From Calendula officinalis (taxonomy: Eukaryota; Streptophyta; Magnoliopsida; Asterales; Asteraceae), in NCBI GenBank assembly GCA_963853835.1, contig OY970834.1:26790365-26854364 (forward strand): 64,000 bases of DNA. The letters run 5' to 3'. Every line of letters starts with the position of its first letter. Position 1 is the stretch's first letter. The translations under genes were made by a program, and so were the position numbers. The notes under the pieces are model-generated. The model was not told the DNA's origin and ran no database searches. It worked only from the letters and a program-made list of their open reading frames with translations. This document shows, piece after piece, positions 1 to 11,503 of the stretch.

Positions 1-194
1 TATAGATGTGAAAGTTTGTTTATGAGTTGTATTATAGCAATGTGGGATCTTATTTTCTTTGTTGTTGTCTCATATCACTTCAAGAAAGAACAAATCATGT
101 AGAATTACACTATAAAAAAGGGAAGGGCATAGATAAATAAAAATGAAACTTTGTCTTAGTATGTAATATGCAATATACATAGAATTTGTACATA

Positions 195-362
195 AAATAT
201 ATATATTCGGGTATGAAACGGTGCGGGTAGAGGAATACCCGTACCCGACCCGTCCCCGGTTCGGGTGTAAAAGTCAATACCCGTCCCCTCCCCGTTACCC
301 GTTTAAGCGAGTAATACCCGCCCCGTTAGGGTCGGGTACCCGAATCCGCGGATAAAATTGAC
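195..362. repeat. GGGTACCCG-rich dispersed repeat
   Basis: The segment is dominated by repeats of GGGT/ACCC words (CGGGTACCCG, GACCCGTCCCC, ACCCGCCCCGTTAGGGTCGGG) and ends in AATTGACATCTCTA. It codes for nothing evident. Similar GGGTC-rich segments occur near 24150-24310, 38030-38160 and 63340-63440, so it is a dispersed repeat rather than a gene part. I see no clear terminal repeats, so the class is open. Confidence 0.5.
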
Positions 363-699
363 ATCTCTATTTACAATACTTGTGCTCCTACACTCTCAAA
401 CTTTTATACCAAATTTTCCACATGTTATCTCGTCCTTTTTCCTTCTCTTTCCCTTACCACTGATTATCCACAATCATCGAGGTGGCTAAGCCTGTAAACT
501 AACCAAATTAACATGGATATCGCTTGTTTAAGGTTAACCGAACAAAACGAACGAACACTTAAACAAACATAATTTTGTGCATATTTGTTAATAAAATTAG
601 TCTTTTCGTGAAAACTTTAATAAAAAGGTAAACGAATTCATAAATTTAATACAAAAGAATTTTTATATATAATCATATTATACAGAGTGAGTTGTGTTC

Positions 700-1530
700 T
701 AGCTAGTCAAAGAGTTTTGTAAAGTTTCAAGGGACAAATTCTAGTCATTGGATCAAAATGGACAAGATCAAATCCCTTAGTCACTACCACCTCTGACCAC
801 CGCCGCCTACCGCCGGTGACCGGTGGCTGCCGGTGGTGGTGACTGACAGTGGTGGCGGGGCTGGTGATGGTATTGATGTATTGAAAGTTGAAACACATGT
901 GATTCATTAAAAACAGAGGTTTCAAAATACAGACAAGCACATTATTTCGAATCACATGTGTTTCAAGTCACGAAACACAAGTGATTCACTAAAAACATGA
1001 GTTTCTAAAAACATGGGAGCATACGAACTACGAATCACATGTGTTTCAAAAGGTGAAACACCTGTGATTCACTAAAAACAGGGGTTATAAAATACAGACG
1101 AGCATATTACTTCGAATCACATGTGTTTCAAGTCACGAAACACATGTGATTCACTAAAAAACATGAGTTTCTAAAACACAGAGGAGCATACGAACTACGA
1201 ATCACATGTGTTTCAAACACATGTGATTCACTAAAACAGGGTGTCTAAAATATAGATAAGCATATTACTTCGAATTACATGTGTTTCAAGTCACGATCAC
1301 CAGCGCTGGTCACCAACACCGACCTTTGTCGGTCGCCACCTCCGGCCGCCGCCGACCATCACCGATCGCCGCCGGCCGCCGGCGGTGGTGGTGGGGTATT
1401 GATGTATTGAATCACATGTGTTGGTAGTGGTGGTGGTGGTTTGAATGTTGATCTTGATCTTTGATTTTTTCTTGATCTAAGGACCAATAATTATCCTTTG
1501 GGACTTTAAGGACTACTTAAAACAAACCGT
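700..1530. mobile_element. Possible non-autonomous DNA transposon with GC-rich arms and a palindrome array
   Basis: Both edges carry loosely matching inverted sequence: GTTTTGTAAAG..AAGGGACAAATT near 713-750, against the reverse complement of 1440-1525. Inside each edge is a CCGCC/GGTGG-rich arm (780-850 and 1300-1440). The centre is the tandem array listed separately. This layout (degenerate terminal inverted repeats, GC-rich subterminal arms, tandem core) fits a Mutator-like non-autonomous element. No target duplication could be fixed, so the class is inferred. Confidence 0.4.
885..1296. repeat. Tandem array of CACATGTG palindromes
   Basis: About five units of roughly 75-85 bp alternate between two subtypes. 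One carries acagaggtttcaaaatacagacaagca, the other acatgagtttctaaaa..gagcatacgaacta. Each junction reads GAATCACATGTGTTTC, a short spacer, then GAAACACATGTGATTC, so the junctions could form cruciforms. Every unit border holds the E-box palindrome CACATGTG or a one-base variant. No open frame runs through it. Confidence 0.85.
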
Positions 1531-1998
1531 ATATGATTGTTTGTGCTTATTTGTCATTTGTCTAAGTATAACTATTTTATTAAAATACTTAATGTATATA
1601 CAATTATCAAATATAAACGAACAAACATACATGAACAAACCTTAACGAGTCATATCTACAAAACAAGCTCCCCAACTTTAAAAAAACATAATACTATAAA
1701 AGATGATAAAATATCCAGATCAGTGAATGAGCAAATTCAGCAACAAATACCTACTCAATCAATTTCCCATTTTTTTATTCTAATAATAATGGATCTAAAA
1801 TCTATAACCAGAAATGGAACCACCATGTGACGCTGGTGGCACCTGGTAGGGGTACGTTGGTCCACAACCTCTTTCTCCTTGAACACATAAAAAGAAATAT
1901 AGCTTGTTTACCTAACAGAACTATAAAGCTTATTGAGCATATTTATTTGTTGTGGATCAAATAAAAGTTGCAATGGAGGTATGTAAATCAGTAATTAA

Positions 1999-2084
1999 GG
2001 GTATGTTTGGGAAAGCTTATAAGCTTACATTTGTAATATTAATTAAGCTAATAACCATCTTAGATATGCTTTCCCAAACATGCC
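1999..2084. mobile_element. Tiny MITE with TTAA flanks
   Basis: The 86-bp element begins GGGTATGTTTGGGAAAGC and ends GCTTTCCCAAACATGCC, an 18-bp inverted repeat with few mismatches. Both sides are flanked by TTAA (1995-1998 and 2085-2088). The interior is AT-rich and non-coding. The superfamily is unclear: TTA/TTAA target sites occur with PIF/Harbinger-like and piggyBac-like elements. Confidence 0.6.
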
Positions 2085-2088
2085 TTAA

Positions 2089-2437
2089 ATCATAATAAAT
2101 ATATCTAGTGTTAACAATGGTCGGGTCGAAATAAGGCATATATAGAAGAGACAGTTGCACAAACATATTAACATAAACAAAATTTGTTGTTCTTACAAGA
2201 AAAAAACAAAATACTCATCTTCACTCTCTATAAAATACAAACGTCATCTGTACCTGAACCTTTCTCCTTTGCCTCCCTCAAAAACACTTTGAAAACCAAG
2301 CAAAAGACAAACTGCCCAAATGCTTATTATTTTTAAGAATAACATCCAAAATAAGTTACAAATCTGTTCAAATTACCCGTATATTTAATGTCTCGTAGTA
2401 ATACACAACACCATCCTTTTTTGGTGACTTTTTCCAT
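2089..2437. other. CLC 3' flank and probable 3' UTR
   Basis: AT-rich sequence just downstream (in gene orientation) of the CLC stop codon, which lies at 2438-2440. It probably contains the 3' UTR. No independent gene or repeat is evident. Confidence 0.5.
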
Positions 2438-5400
2438 CTACTTGTGTGGGTCGATGTGTGGATAGAGTCCCAAAATGTGTTCTGGCATGAAATCATGGCG
2501 TGTTAAGATACCAACTATCGGCGGCCTCTGTAAAATAATCACATAATATTTATAAATTAGTTATTACAGCTGTACAGGAAAATATGTAAAATAAAGAACA
2601 AAGCTTCATTCGGGTTACATTTTAACTTTAACGAGTCATACGGGTAAAATCATAATAATTAGATTAATAGGAAATGGGTCAAATTGGTTTAAGTCACCCA
2701 AAGTGACATTTTAATCTCTTATATAATTTTAGGGCTGTCAATAAGAATGAATATCCTGTTTTGAAAAATAATAATTTATTAGACTATAAACCATTAACCC
2801 ATATTTATCTCCATTAGTCAAAAAATTTCCATCTTTTTAAAAATATTCAGTTATTTATGCAACTAAAAAACTATTTATCGAAACAAAATATTCATTGTTA
2901 TTGACAACCAAACTATCATTATCAAAACCCATAATTAATGATAAAGAAAGGTTACCCCTGGAGTTTTTGGGACGACACAAAGATGCCTCAAACCGAGCTC
3001 CCTAAAAGCAACTGCAGCTTTAGCAAGAGACATAGTTTCCACAACTGTATACGGTGAAGTATTAGTAATCGGATGCAAATCAACATACATCTCCATTTCT
3101 TCGGGCCCAAGTTCCAAATCCTCAAGTTTCAGCCCTTTACCCGAGCCCGCTTTTGCAAACTCAAACGCCTGATACCTCTTCAACATCTCATCCCCACTTA
3201 ACCGCCTATGTTTTGTAAATATCTTCCCTTTCAACAAAACAAGCAAATGAGACCGCAAAACAAGCCCGCACAATTCCGGTGCGTCCGTGATCGGCGGCTC
3301 GTCAATAACCGGAAACCCGTTGTGTGATGTCATCCTTAACGAGTGTACGATGTTACCGACTTTCTCCACACCCGAAAACGTTATCAACGGGCCCGAAACA
3401 ACATCGCCCGCAACTAAATGCCGCATGTACGGTTCGGCGTGCGCTTCTAGAAACGGTAGCCCTTTCATTATCACAATTTGGTCGTACACGCCTTTGTTGA
3501 AACAATCGGCGACCGTTTTCGAGATTAGCAAAACGAGCATCATTAACGGGAGCATTAGTAGATTATTAGTAAGTTCTAGAAGAATCACACATAACGAAAC
3601 CGTCATTCTCATCGTACCGCCGAGAAACGATGCGGCGCCGAGTAACGCGAACAAACCAACATCGAGATTTGCAATCGGGCTAAAAAATCTCCCGACTAAC
3701 CGACCGTATGACGCACCGGCGAGTATCACGGGAATGAATAAACCGGACGGGATTGCGATCCCGTATGTTATGATCCCGAGAAAATAGGTTGCAAAGAAGA
3801 AGAACACGAGACTTGTGATACGGAATTCGTTTGTGTTTAATGAACTGAATAAACTTCTGATTGCATCATCGTTTGTTGTGAGTAGAAGTGATGCGAGATC
3901 GTTGTAATGGCCGTCGGGACATTGGAAGCTTTTGTAGCTTCCGGAACGTCCTTTTGTGGGACATTCTTCTTTTAGATGAGGCGGGCACGGGATGCATTGT
4001 GCTAGCCATGGGACACCGAATGCACAACATGAAGTTAGGATTGAGATTATGATGACTAGAAGAACTCTAAATGCGGGACCCCTCCTGTAATTTAATTTAG
4101 AGTAAATTACATAAATGGTCCTTTAGGTTTGTACCATATTACATATTTGGTCCTTTAGTTTCATAAATTACACTAGTAATCCTTATTTCTGAAACTATTG
4201 ACACGTTTGGTCCTTTAAATAAAGAGACGTTTATTTTTCCCGTCAAGTATGGTCACGTGCGATGCACGAGGGGTAAATCTGTCATTTTCCCTTTCCCTTC
4301 ACCAATTTGAAACCCATAAAAACTCAATTGTTTGACGGGAAAAGTTAACGTCAGGTAAAAGACCAAATATGTCAATAGTATCAGTAATAAGGACTATCAG
4401 TGTAATATATGAAACTAAAGTACCAAATATATAATATGGTACAAACCTAAAGGACCATTTGTGTAATTTACTCTTTAATTTATGAATTAGTAACAGAAAG
4501 ATGGAAGTTGTAACTGTTGAAATGGTGAACCAAGGGCTTACTCATTGATGATGCTGTAAGCACGCAAGACCTTATCAACAAGATAATTATAAATACTTCC
4601 AAAAATTCCTCCAATAACTCCAAGAAGTATAATGGCGAGTAAATCGATTGTGTTGTAAGAAGGTACCGAATTGTTAATATCAAACATAATCAGACCGCCT
4701 TCACCAAACAGTCCACATTGTCCAGATTTACAATGATCTATAAGAGACTTCAAAACCACAGCTACTACAGCAGTTGTGAAAAAAGTCCTCCAAAGAAGAG
4801 CACTCCGCCACCTGTCATATGTTGGAAAATTAATCAGATTTTGTAATTCTTTCCAAAGAGAAAGAGAAACAGACCATGAAGCAGCTTCTTCAAGAGCAAA
4901 GAGGACCCCACCAACAGGTGCACGAAAAGCAGCAGCAACACCAGCAGCAGCACCACAGGTGATCAAATCCCTTCGGTCCCTATCATTTTTGAAAAATCTA
5001 AGCCATTTCCATGTCAAATGGTACTTTCTAGAACCACCTTGTCCCAGTAAATTAGCTATGCAAGCCCCCGTGTGAACCATCGGCCCTTCTTTTCCCACCA
5101 CAAATCCAGCCGCAACCCCAAATATCGATCCAAATATCTGATCAAAATCATATCTTTTTATTCAAGAACAAAACCAGACAAGGATGAGAGGAGAGAGAGT
5201 ACAAATAAGTATGCATATGGTACATACCTTTACAAAGAGGGTGCTCGGAGCCAGAATAGAATGTGCATCAACACCATTAAGATAAGCTTTGACTTCAGGT
5301 ATACCAGAACCAGCTGCTGCAGGTGCAATATAAGCACAAAGAACTGCAGCACAGGTTGCAAGAACCACATTACAACCAGCCAATGCACCAAATGCCTTGA

Positions 5401-6732
5401 AATAACTGCAATTAAATAACAATAATTCTTATTCACTTGGTATAGTATATAAAACCCTCTTCATTAATTTTGCTTTAATAAAAGGCATATATATGCGATT
5501 TAGGTATAAAAGCAAAAGGGTAAAAACAATTTTAGGTTTACCTTTTTTCAAGCATAAGATTGCCAGTGAGAAGAAGCTTGAAACCAGCAATGTTTTCAAC
5601 TGCAATGTTGTTGAAGAATGCCACAAGACCTGTAGCTAATCCTACAAGGAGTACCAGTGTCCATTTCAACACAACGTATTGAAATATTTGTGATTTCTTT
5701 CTAGACCTCCAATCTTGTTTGAAAAGATCATTTTCTACAATCCTACAGAAAATTGCTAATCAAGATGAATCATCAAAACATAATTAAATATAAGAATTAT
5801 AAATGAACAACTATTATTGTCATATGGTTTATGTCAAGTTATGGCGCTTTTAGAGGATCATGCAATACTTATGAAGTATCGTTATGTTTCCATGTGTTAG
5901 GAAAACGATAACATCATCAATTTGGGTACATAAACAATGCATTAAGTTAACATGTTCCGTTTATTCATCAACAGAAATATTTTGTATTCAAATTCGTGGA
6001 TCAAACATGTCAATCATCTAATTAACAACATAATTCAGATCACGAGGTTCGACAAAACTGCAAAATCTGACTGATTTGGATAAGATCACAAGATTTGGCA
6101 GCTTTATTAGCAATTCACAATATCAGATTCATGTGCTTTTCATCATGTTATTCATTCACCTCAAGAGAAGGAAAAACTCAAGGTCAACCCAGTGATTATG
6201 GTAACTATATACTACTTGTTCATTCTTTTCCCTAAAGCAGATGATTAACTTGTAAACAAAAGTCTGACAGACAATCAATGATGATAGAAAAGTTAATAAA
6301 ACCCAAAAAACACCTTTACTTTATGTTCAGTTCCTTTTGGAAAATATTACTATATTCACTCACATATTCGATCATCATCTATTAAACAAATCCGTTAACT
6401 ATAAGCAAACATAAAGGATATGCTTATAAATAGAAATCAGTAATCACAAGCAGACAAAAAGTTCAATGTAATTTGTTATTAATTTCTGCTTTTAAAAGTA
6501 AACGTGATAGAACAGATCGATGAGAGTGAGATTGAGAGAGAAGGAATTACTCGTAATCAAGAGATTCAATCGGACAAACATTAGCACCAACAATAGCAAT
6601 CTGCGACGTCGTATTGACTCTGCTTTTCAAAAGCAGTGGTTCTCGTATCATATCCCTTTCCTCAAATAACGATCCATTTCTCGACATCTTCTCTTCCACA
6701 CCTTCGCTTTCGATATCAACATTATTCTCCAT
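2438..6732 (-). CDS. CLC-c: CLC-c-type voltage-dependent anion channel/exchanger
   Basis: Seven coding exons, complement(2438..2527, 2956..4084, 4542..4811, 4875..5137, 5228..5405, 5542..5742, 6551..6732), join in phase to a 770-residue protein, the usual length for plant CLCs. Plant CLCs move chloride or nitrate across endomembranes such as the tonoplast. The selectivity motif is GSGIPEVKAYLNG with Ser161, where nitrate-selective CLC-a/b have Pro, so chloride preference is inferred. The gating glutamate is present in GKEGPMVH (Glu204), as is the proton glutamate in LFALEEAASWW (Glu271), so an exchanger is possible. The C-terminal third carries the two CBS-domain region (HNGFPVIDEPP, ILTRHDFMPEHILG). 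Every intron is GT-AG. The start is the first ATG before the acidic N-terminus. The gene looks intact. Confidence 0.93.
4100..4473. mobile_element. Mutator-like MITE with 9-bp target duplication
   Basis: The 374-bp element starts GAGTAAATTACATAAATGG and ends in its inverted copy CCATTTGTGTAATTTACTC. The arms match for well over 80 bp. The flanks are the perfect direct repeat TTTAATTTA (4091-4099 and 4474-4482). Long inverted repeats plus a 9-bp duplication are typical of Mutator-like elements. It sits wholly inside the intron between CLC exons 5 and 6 (4085-4541), close to the acceptor, and leaves both splice sites intact. Confidence 0.9.
4812..4874 (-). other. 63-bp CLC intron readable in frame
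   Basis: The intron begins GTCTGTTTCTC and ends ATATGACAG. Removing it restores the conserved EEAASWWRSALLWR join. It is a multiple of three and has no in-frame stop, so retention would insert 21 residues right after the proton-glutamate helix. It is close to the shortest length that plant introns are usually spliced at. Confidence 0.85.
5743..6550 (-). other. First coding intron of the CLC gene
   Basis: An AT-rich intron of 808 bp, with a donor after the codon pair for Tyr-Glu and an acceptor TTTTCTGTAG. I see no coding sequence or clear mobile element inside it. Confidence 0.7.
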
Positions 6733-7050
6733 TAATCTCTAAATTCAGGCACCAAATCTCAAAATCAGCACAACTGAAGCACAATCATCACTTGAAATTA
6801 ACTTCAAATCGAAACAAAATTAAGCAAACTTACATAATACAAACCCCGAATAATATAAATTAAACAGAATCTTCAAAGCTTTTCAGTAACACAATCGTCT
6901 TTATCCACTGTAACTCAATCTTCGAGAGTAATTCGCCAGTATTTTCGACTAAACGAAACAAAAATAATAAATGAAATAAATAATTCTAGAGAGAGAAAGA
7001 GAAATTATTAATATGAGGGGGAGAGAGAGATGAATGAATGATTCGAAACT
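6733..7050 (-). promoter_or_regulatory. CLC 5' UTR and proximal promoter
   Basis: The sequence upstream of the CLC start codon contains a GA/CT-rich tract (about 6940-7035, gagagagaaagagaaa and gggggagagagagatg on the plus strand), common around plant transcription starts. A Helitron begins only about 400 bp upstream of the ATG, so the present distal promoter is transposon DNA. Confidence 0.5.
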
Positions 7051-7139
7051 TTTTTAAGCAGCAAATCACTCCACGAAATCTTATACAGTATGAGAAACGT
7101 GAGTAACCAACTGTCTGTCGCTATACGTTTATAACCGTA
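7051..7139. repeat. 89-bp direct repeat, copy 1 (CLC-proximal)
   Basis: Begins TTTTTAAGCAGCAAATCACT and ends ATAACCGTA directly at the Helitron 3' terminus. By eye it is identical to 10658-10746 over all 89 bases. Confidence 0.95.
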
Positions 7140-10100
7140 CTAGTTATATAACCCGCCCCATGGACGGGTATGCTTCAAAATTTAGTATGTAGAAAAATCC
7201 TAACAAATATTAATAATTTTACACATGACATAATAATGCTGTAGCTGTAATGATGAATTGGTAGAAAAATCGATACATTAAGAAATGTTACATAAAATTT
7301 ACAAACTAAATAAGACTTCTTTGTAAACTACATTTGTTGTTGAATTAGTGTAATTCTCATCGATGTCACAACAAATGACATTCAATCCCTTCTTGTTCTT
7401 AACTCGTGATACAGCCACATAAAGCTGACCATGTGAGAATACCGGTTTTTGCAGAAACAAGCCAACCTGAGACGTCTTCCCTTGACTTTTATTAATGGTC
7501 ATAGCAAAGCATACCTGAACAGAAAATTGCCTGCGATTCAATTTGAGAGGCATCTTGTTGTCGGAAGGGCTAATAACCATTCGAGGGATAGCGCAAATTG
7601 TACCCACCTTGCCGACAGATATGATTTTACCCTCGATTATATTTACCCCCATTCGTAATATCTGAAGTCTGGTTCCGTTGCATAGTCCAGCTTTCTGATC
7701 AATATTCCGCATACACATTACCGGAGCACCAATCTTTAACTTCAAGATATGCTGCGGGACACCTGATATTTTTATGTTGTTCAAGAAGTCAGTGGTGTAA
7801 AGATCAAGGTTAAACATAGTATCATCTTCATCTGCAGCGGAAACCGAGTCCGATGACTCGTACGTCTTTTCTTCTCCCGGAATTAATGAAAGCATACGTT
7901 TGTTTATGAGGTCAACCATTTCGTGCGTGGGAGCAAGAATGGCTCTATCTTGAAAAAAGCTGGGTTGCCATAGATTATCCAGCAAATTAGGGTATGTTTC
8001 TGCAATAATAGCCCCAACGTTATCATCAGACGCTGGAATCAACATGTTGTTCGGAAACTCTACTGACGACTCACCATCATTTTCACCACCTGTATTTAGA
8101 TAATTAGAAAAAAATTGATATCAGTAAAAAATCTACTGGAAAGGTTTATAAAAATTTACAAATAAATTAAATACACACTTATAGTGCCGTTGCCAATATC
8201 GAGTATCCAATCTGCAAATTCCTTTATTTCTTTTCTTTCAACCTCAGATGCTCTCGAACCCAGCGTCATGTTTACTGTTAAATTCAAGACAGTGCAGTGG
8301 TGCCAAAGATATGACGCATTGATAGTCGAATGAACCACGTCTTGCCTACAGCCGTTTGGAATAACAGGATGAATCTGCCGAAAATCACCACCAAATAAAA
8401 CAACTTTTCCACCGAATACAGATTTTGACGGTGTCGAAGGGTCCTGCCTGCATATATCTCTCAGGGTTCTATCAAATGCCTCGAAACAATATCTTTTAAT
8501 CATTGGTGCCTTGTCCCAGATAATTAGCCTGGCTTTTCGTATCAATTCAGCAAGGTCACCGTCAGCTGATATGTGGCACAACGAATCTTCCACCACATTA
8601 ATAGGAATTGCAAACCTGGACATAGTACAAAATTATGAATATATATAAAAAGTATAAAATTAAATATTATAATGTTGTGTTCGAGTATAATAAGTACGTG
8701 CAAACCTGGAATGAGCCGTCCTACCACCGTCCAACAAAAGGGCCGCAATACCACTTGATGCAACATTCAATACTATTGACCCTTGGGAACGTAATGCAGC
8801 AGACATAGTTTTGTACAGGTAAGTCTTCCCAGTACCACCGTAACCATATACGAAGAACATTCCACCCTTTTCATTATTAACGGAGTCCATGACTGTTCTG
8901 TAGATACGTTTCTGCTCTGATGTAAGGCTGGCATAGAGAGTTTGATGCTGCTCGCGGAGTTCATCTCTGTTGTACGATTCCTCGTCATGTATTAACCGGT
9001 TGTAATTTTCCATCGTGTATTCTTCATCCGGATATGGCATGTTTGAAAAAGACTTCAAACTCTTGTTATTACAAAGCAGCATATGTTCAATATACGTAAG
9101 ACATATATTCATCCTCTGTGTGTCAGAAAGTTGTAAATCTGCATTAATAAACGATAAGATTATCAAACAATATAAATAAATTATGAACCAAGAAGTAGTG
9201 ATTAAACTGAATGAGTTGTTTTTCAATATTACCTGGATCGTTACGCTTCCTTCGTTCAATGTTTAACACATCCTCTGCCAAAACATGCCAAGTTTTTTCC
9301 CAGACAAACTCCGGACGAGACATATTATCAGTCGTGAGGAGCATGACAAAAAAAGAACGCAGATAATCACCCATTCCCTAAAAACTTGCTTCCAACAACC
9401 CATCAATGTACTCCTTGTCGTCCTGTAGAAGCCCACGGGAGAAACACGCATCTCTATATGACGGATAAATAACACCGCGTCATTCCCTGAGCTCATCCCA
9501 GCTTCTCGGACCTTCCACCTTGTTTAGTAATACACGTAAATAATAAAGTTCACCCCATGAGGGCGGGACATGATGTATACGGCCAAGTGTGTTTCCTCTT
9601 TGTCTTGACTACCAAATGCGTTGCTGCTGATTCCAAACGTAAAACTGGGGGATCTCAACATACAGGAGTTTACGGGCGTCTGGATCTCTCTCGTTTAGTT
9701 CCATCCATGCTATAAACTTAGTTTCGTTTACAGATGACTTATCTAACGCTTAATCAATACTTTCCCTTACATCAAAGATTACAGACTGTTCATTCTCTAA
9801 ATGGAAAGGCAACCGTTCGACTGAATGTGTCCTTTAATGAATATCAAACTGAAATATACGCCAGGTTGCCTCACACGCTGAAAGATACCTACAATCATAA
9901 TAATCTTTTATTTCGTCGATCTCTTCGCCCTCCACAGCAACAGTAACCCTGTCTGGTCCTTTGTTCACATACTTAAACATATATTTTATGGAACCAACTT
10001 GGTTGCACCATTCTACGTTTATATGAGACTGGTATTTCCTCAGCAAACCTGGATTGTAGGGAACGACATAACCATTGTGCAAATCTATTCCACTTTTCCT

Positions 10101-10657
10101 TACAGTATTTCCGTCATTTCTCCTCTTATAGATTGCGTATCCATTGTCATCGATGACAGTTGACTCGTTAAAATATTTTGGGAATTTTTTCGTACATTTG
10201 AAATTGACAGTGCAAGGGCATCTTGGGTTTTCAGCACCGCACGGGCCATGCATCATCTGATCGGTGACTATCTTGTACAATTCCGGATCCTGTTCTTTGT
10301 CGGGTATCTCTGCTGATATAAATTCATCTATTTTTGATGCAGCAGTTATCTTGTCTCGTGCCTCAAGCCACAATAATATGTGGCAATGTGGTAGACCCCT
10401 TTTTTGGAACTCAATGGTGTAAACAACTGCGATTTATAAAAAAAATAAGAAAATAAATATATATATATATATAAAAGTTTATACATTTAAATACAATATT
10501 AAAGTATATGTGTTGGATGTTTACCTCCTTTTACGTGGCCAAAAGTATGATTATCCTTGAAATCCTTTTGGAGGCAGTCTAGCTTAATTTTAAACACTCT
10601 AGATATAATATCCGAGCATGCTTCAAGAGAGATATCGGAAAATAACTCTAGACTTAA
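7140..10657 (-). mobile_element. 5'-truncated autonomous-type Helitron
   Basis: On the minus strand the element ends with the hairpin CCCGTCC-ATG-GGGCGGG, then TTATATAA and CTAG, the standard Helitron 3' terminus. The base outside is A on the plus strand, and the far flank restores A|T (CCGTA|TTAAATG), the normal Helitron target. The coding part holds Rep/helicase sequence, but the other end starts in the middle of the Rep domain at 10657 with no TC-type 5' terminus, so the element is truncated. It lies in the upstream region of the CLC gene and is flanked by an 89-bp repeat. Confidence 0.88.
7299..10657 (-). pseudogene. Helitron Rep-helicase (RepHel), degenerate
   Basis: Read on the minus strand, the rolling-circle replicase comes first. 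Its HUH motif is visible as RGLPHCHILLWLEARDK around 10360-10410. The conserved Helitron segment GPCGAENPRCPC and the YMFKYVNKGPDRV region follow (9834-10373). A PIF1-type helicase comes next, with Walker A GYGGTGKTYL (about 8810-8850), the Walker-B region IIWDKAPM (about 8510-8525), FGGDFRQIHPV and the C-terminal TINKSQGKTSQ and YVAVSRV motifs (7299-8045). The Walker-B glutamate is replaced by Lys (DKAP for DEAP). Introns are likely near 8046-8155, 8616-8706 and 10430-10525. The N-terminal half of Rep is missing and the linker near 9400-9830 has frame breaks, so it should be inactive. Confidence 0.85.
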
Positions 10658-10746
10658 TTTTTAAGCAGCAAATCACTCCACGAAATCTTATACAGTATGA
10701 GAAACGTGAGTAACCAACTGTCTGTCGCTATACGTTTATAACCGTA
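10658..10746. repeat. 89-bp direct repeat, copy 2 (distal)
   Basis: A perfect copy of 7051-7139, placed after the truncated end of the Helitron. It continues into unique sequence TTAAATGAG, so it marks the original right-hand flank of the insertion site. Confidence 0.95.
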
Positions 10747-11503
10747 TTAAATGAGTATTATGTGAATTACAGATTTTAGTAAGATTTCTAAGAAAAATGA
10801 GGTGATTTTTACACGAAAAGTAATATTTTTTTATATTTTTTTCTGCTCAAATTCCTACTTAGTTTTAAATTTAAAATGTGTAATCCATAAAAAAAATTCT
10901 CATTTCATCCTTTAATTAGTAGAAAACAATATCATTTCTCTTTTTACACCACAGCTTTTAATATACGTACCGTAATAACTGTTTTATATGTTTGTACAGT
11001 CTATAGTAATAATGAAATACATAAAATTTAAGTAATTTTTTAAAAATTAGAAAAACTCATTTTATAATGATAAAAGTTTCGGTAATTTTTATTTTTCAAA
11101 CTTGAAACACATAAAATTTTAATGTTTTGTTATAATAATCCAAGTTGTCAACGGTAGATAATATTCCAATTATTAAATGAGATGAGGGCCAACGACTCGT
11201 CGGTGTGGAAATCAATGGCCGTCAGTTTTCTTAATAGATGGCAGGACTCGTCGGATAGAGTATGATGGCTAGTGGCTCCTCCTAGCCGAAGAGAACGGAA
11301 GGTGTGGAGTGGGAGCCAATTCCAATAAATAATTAGTAATTTTTTCTTTTTAAATTATTACCGTTGAATTTTCTTAAATTAACTTTTTTATTTTTTCCCA
11401 CTTTTTTCCAATCCTTTCATCCCTATAAGTACTCACTACAAACGTTATACTTTCACATAACTTTATTCAATCTTCTTTCACTTTACAACATTTCACTACT
11501 ATA
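10747..11503. other. AT-rich intergenic DNA, former CLC upstream flank
   Basis: AT-rich non-coding sequence. Before the Helitron insertion it directly continued the CLC promoter region. I see no gene or clear repeat in it. Confidence 0.5.

Noticed and set aside
885..1296. CRISPR array
   Set aside because: Spaced repeats are present, but the spacers are themselves repeated and the context is a plant nuclear genome.
3287..3787. Plus-strand 166-codon open frame
   Set aside because: Lies exactly opposite the conserved CLC exon 6 and has no family features of its own.
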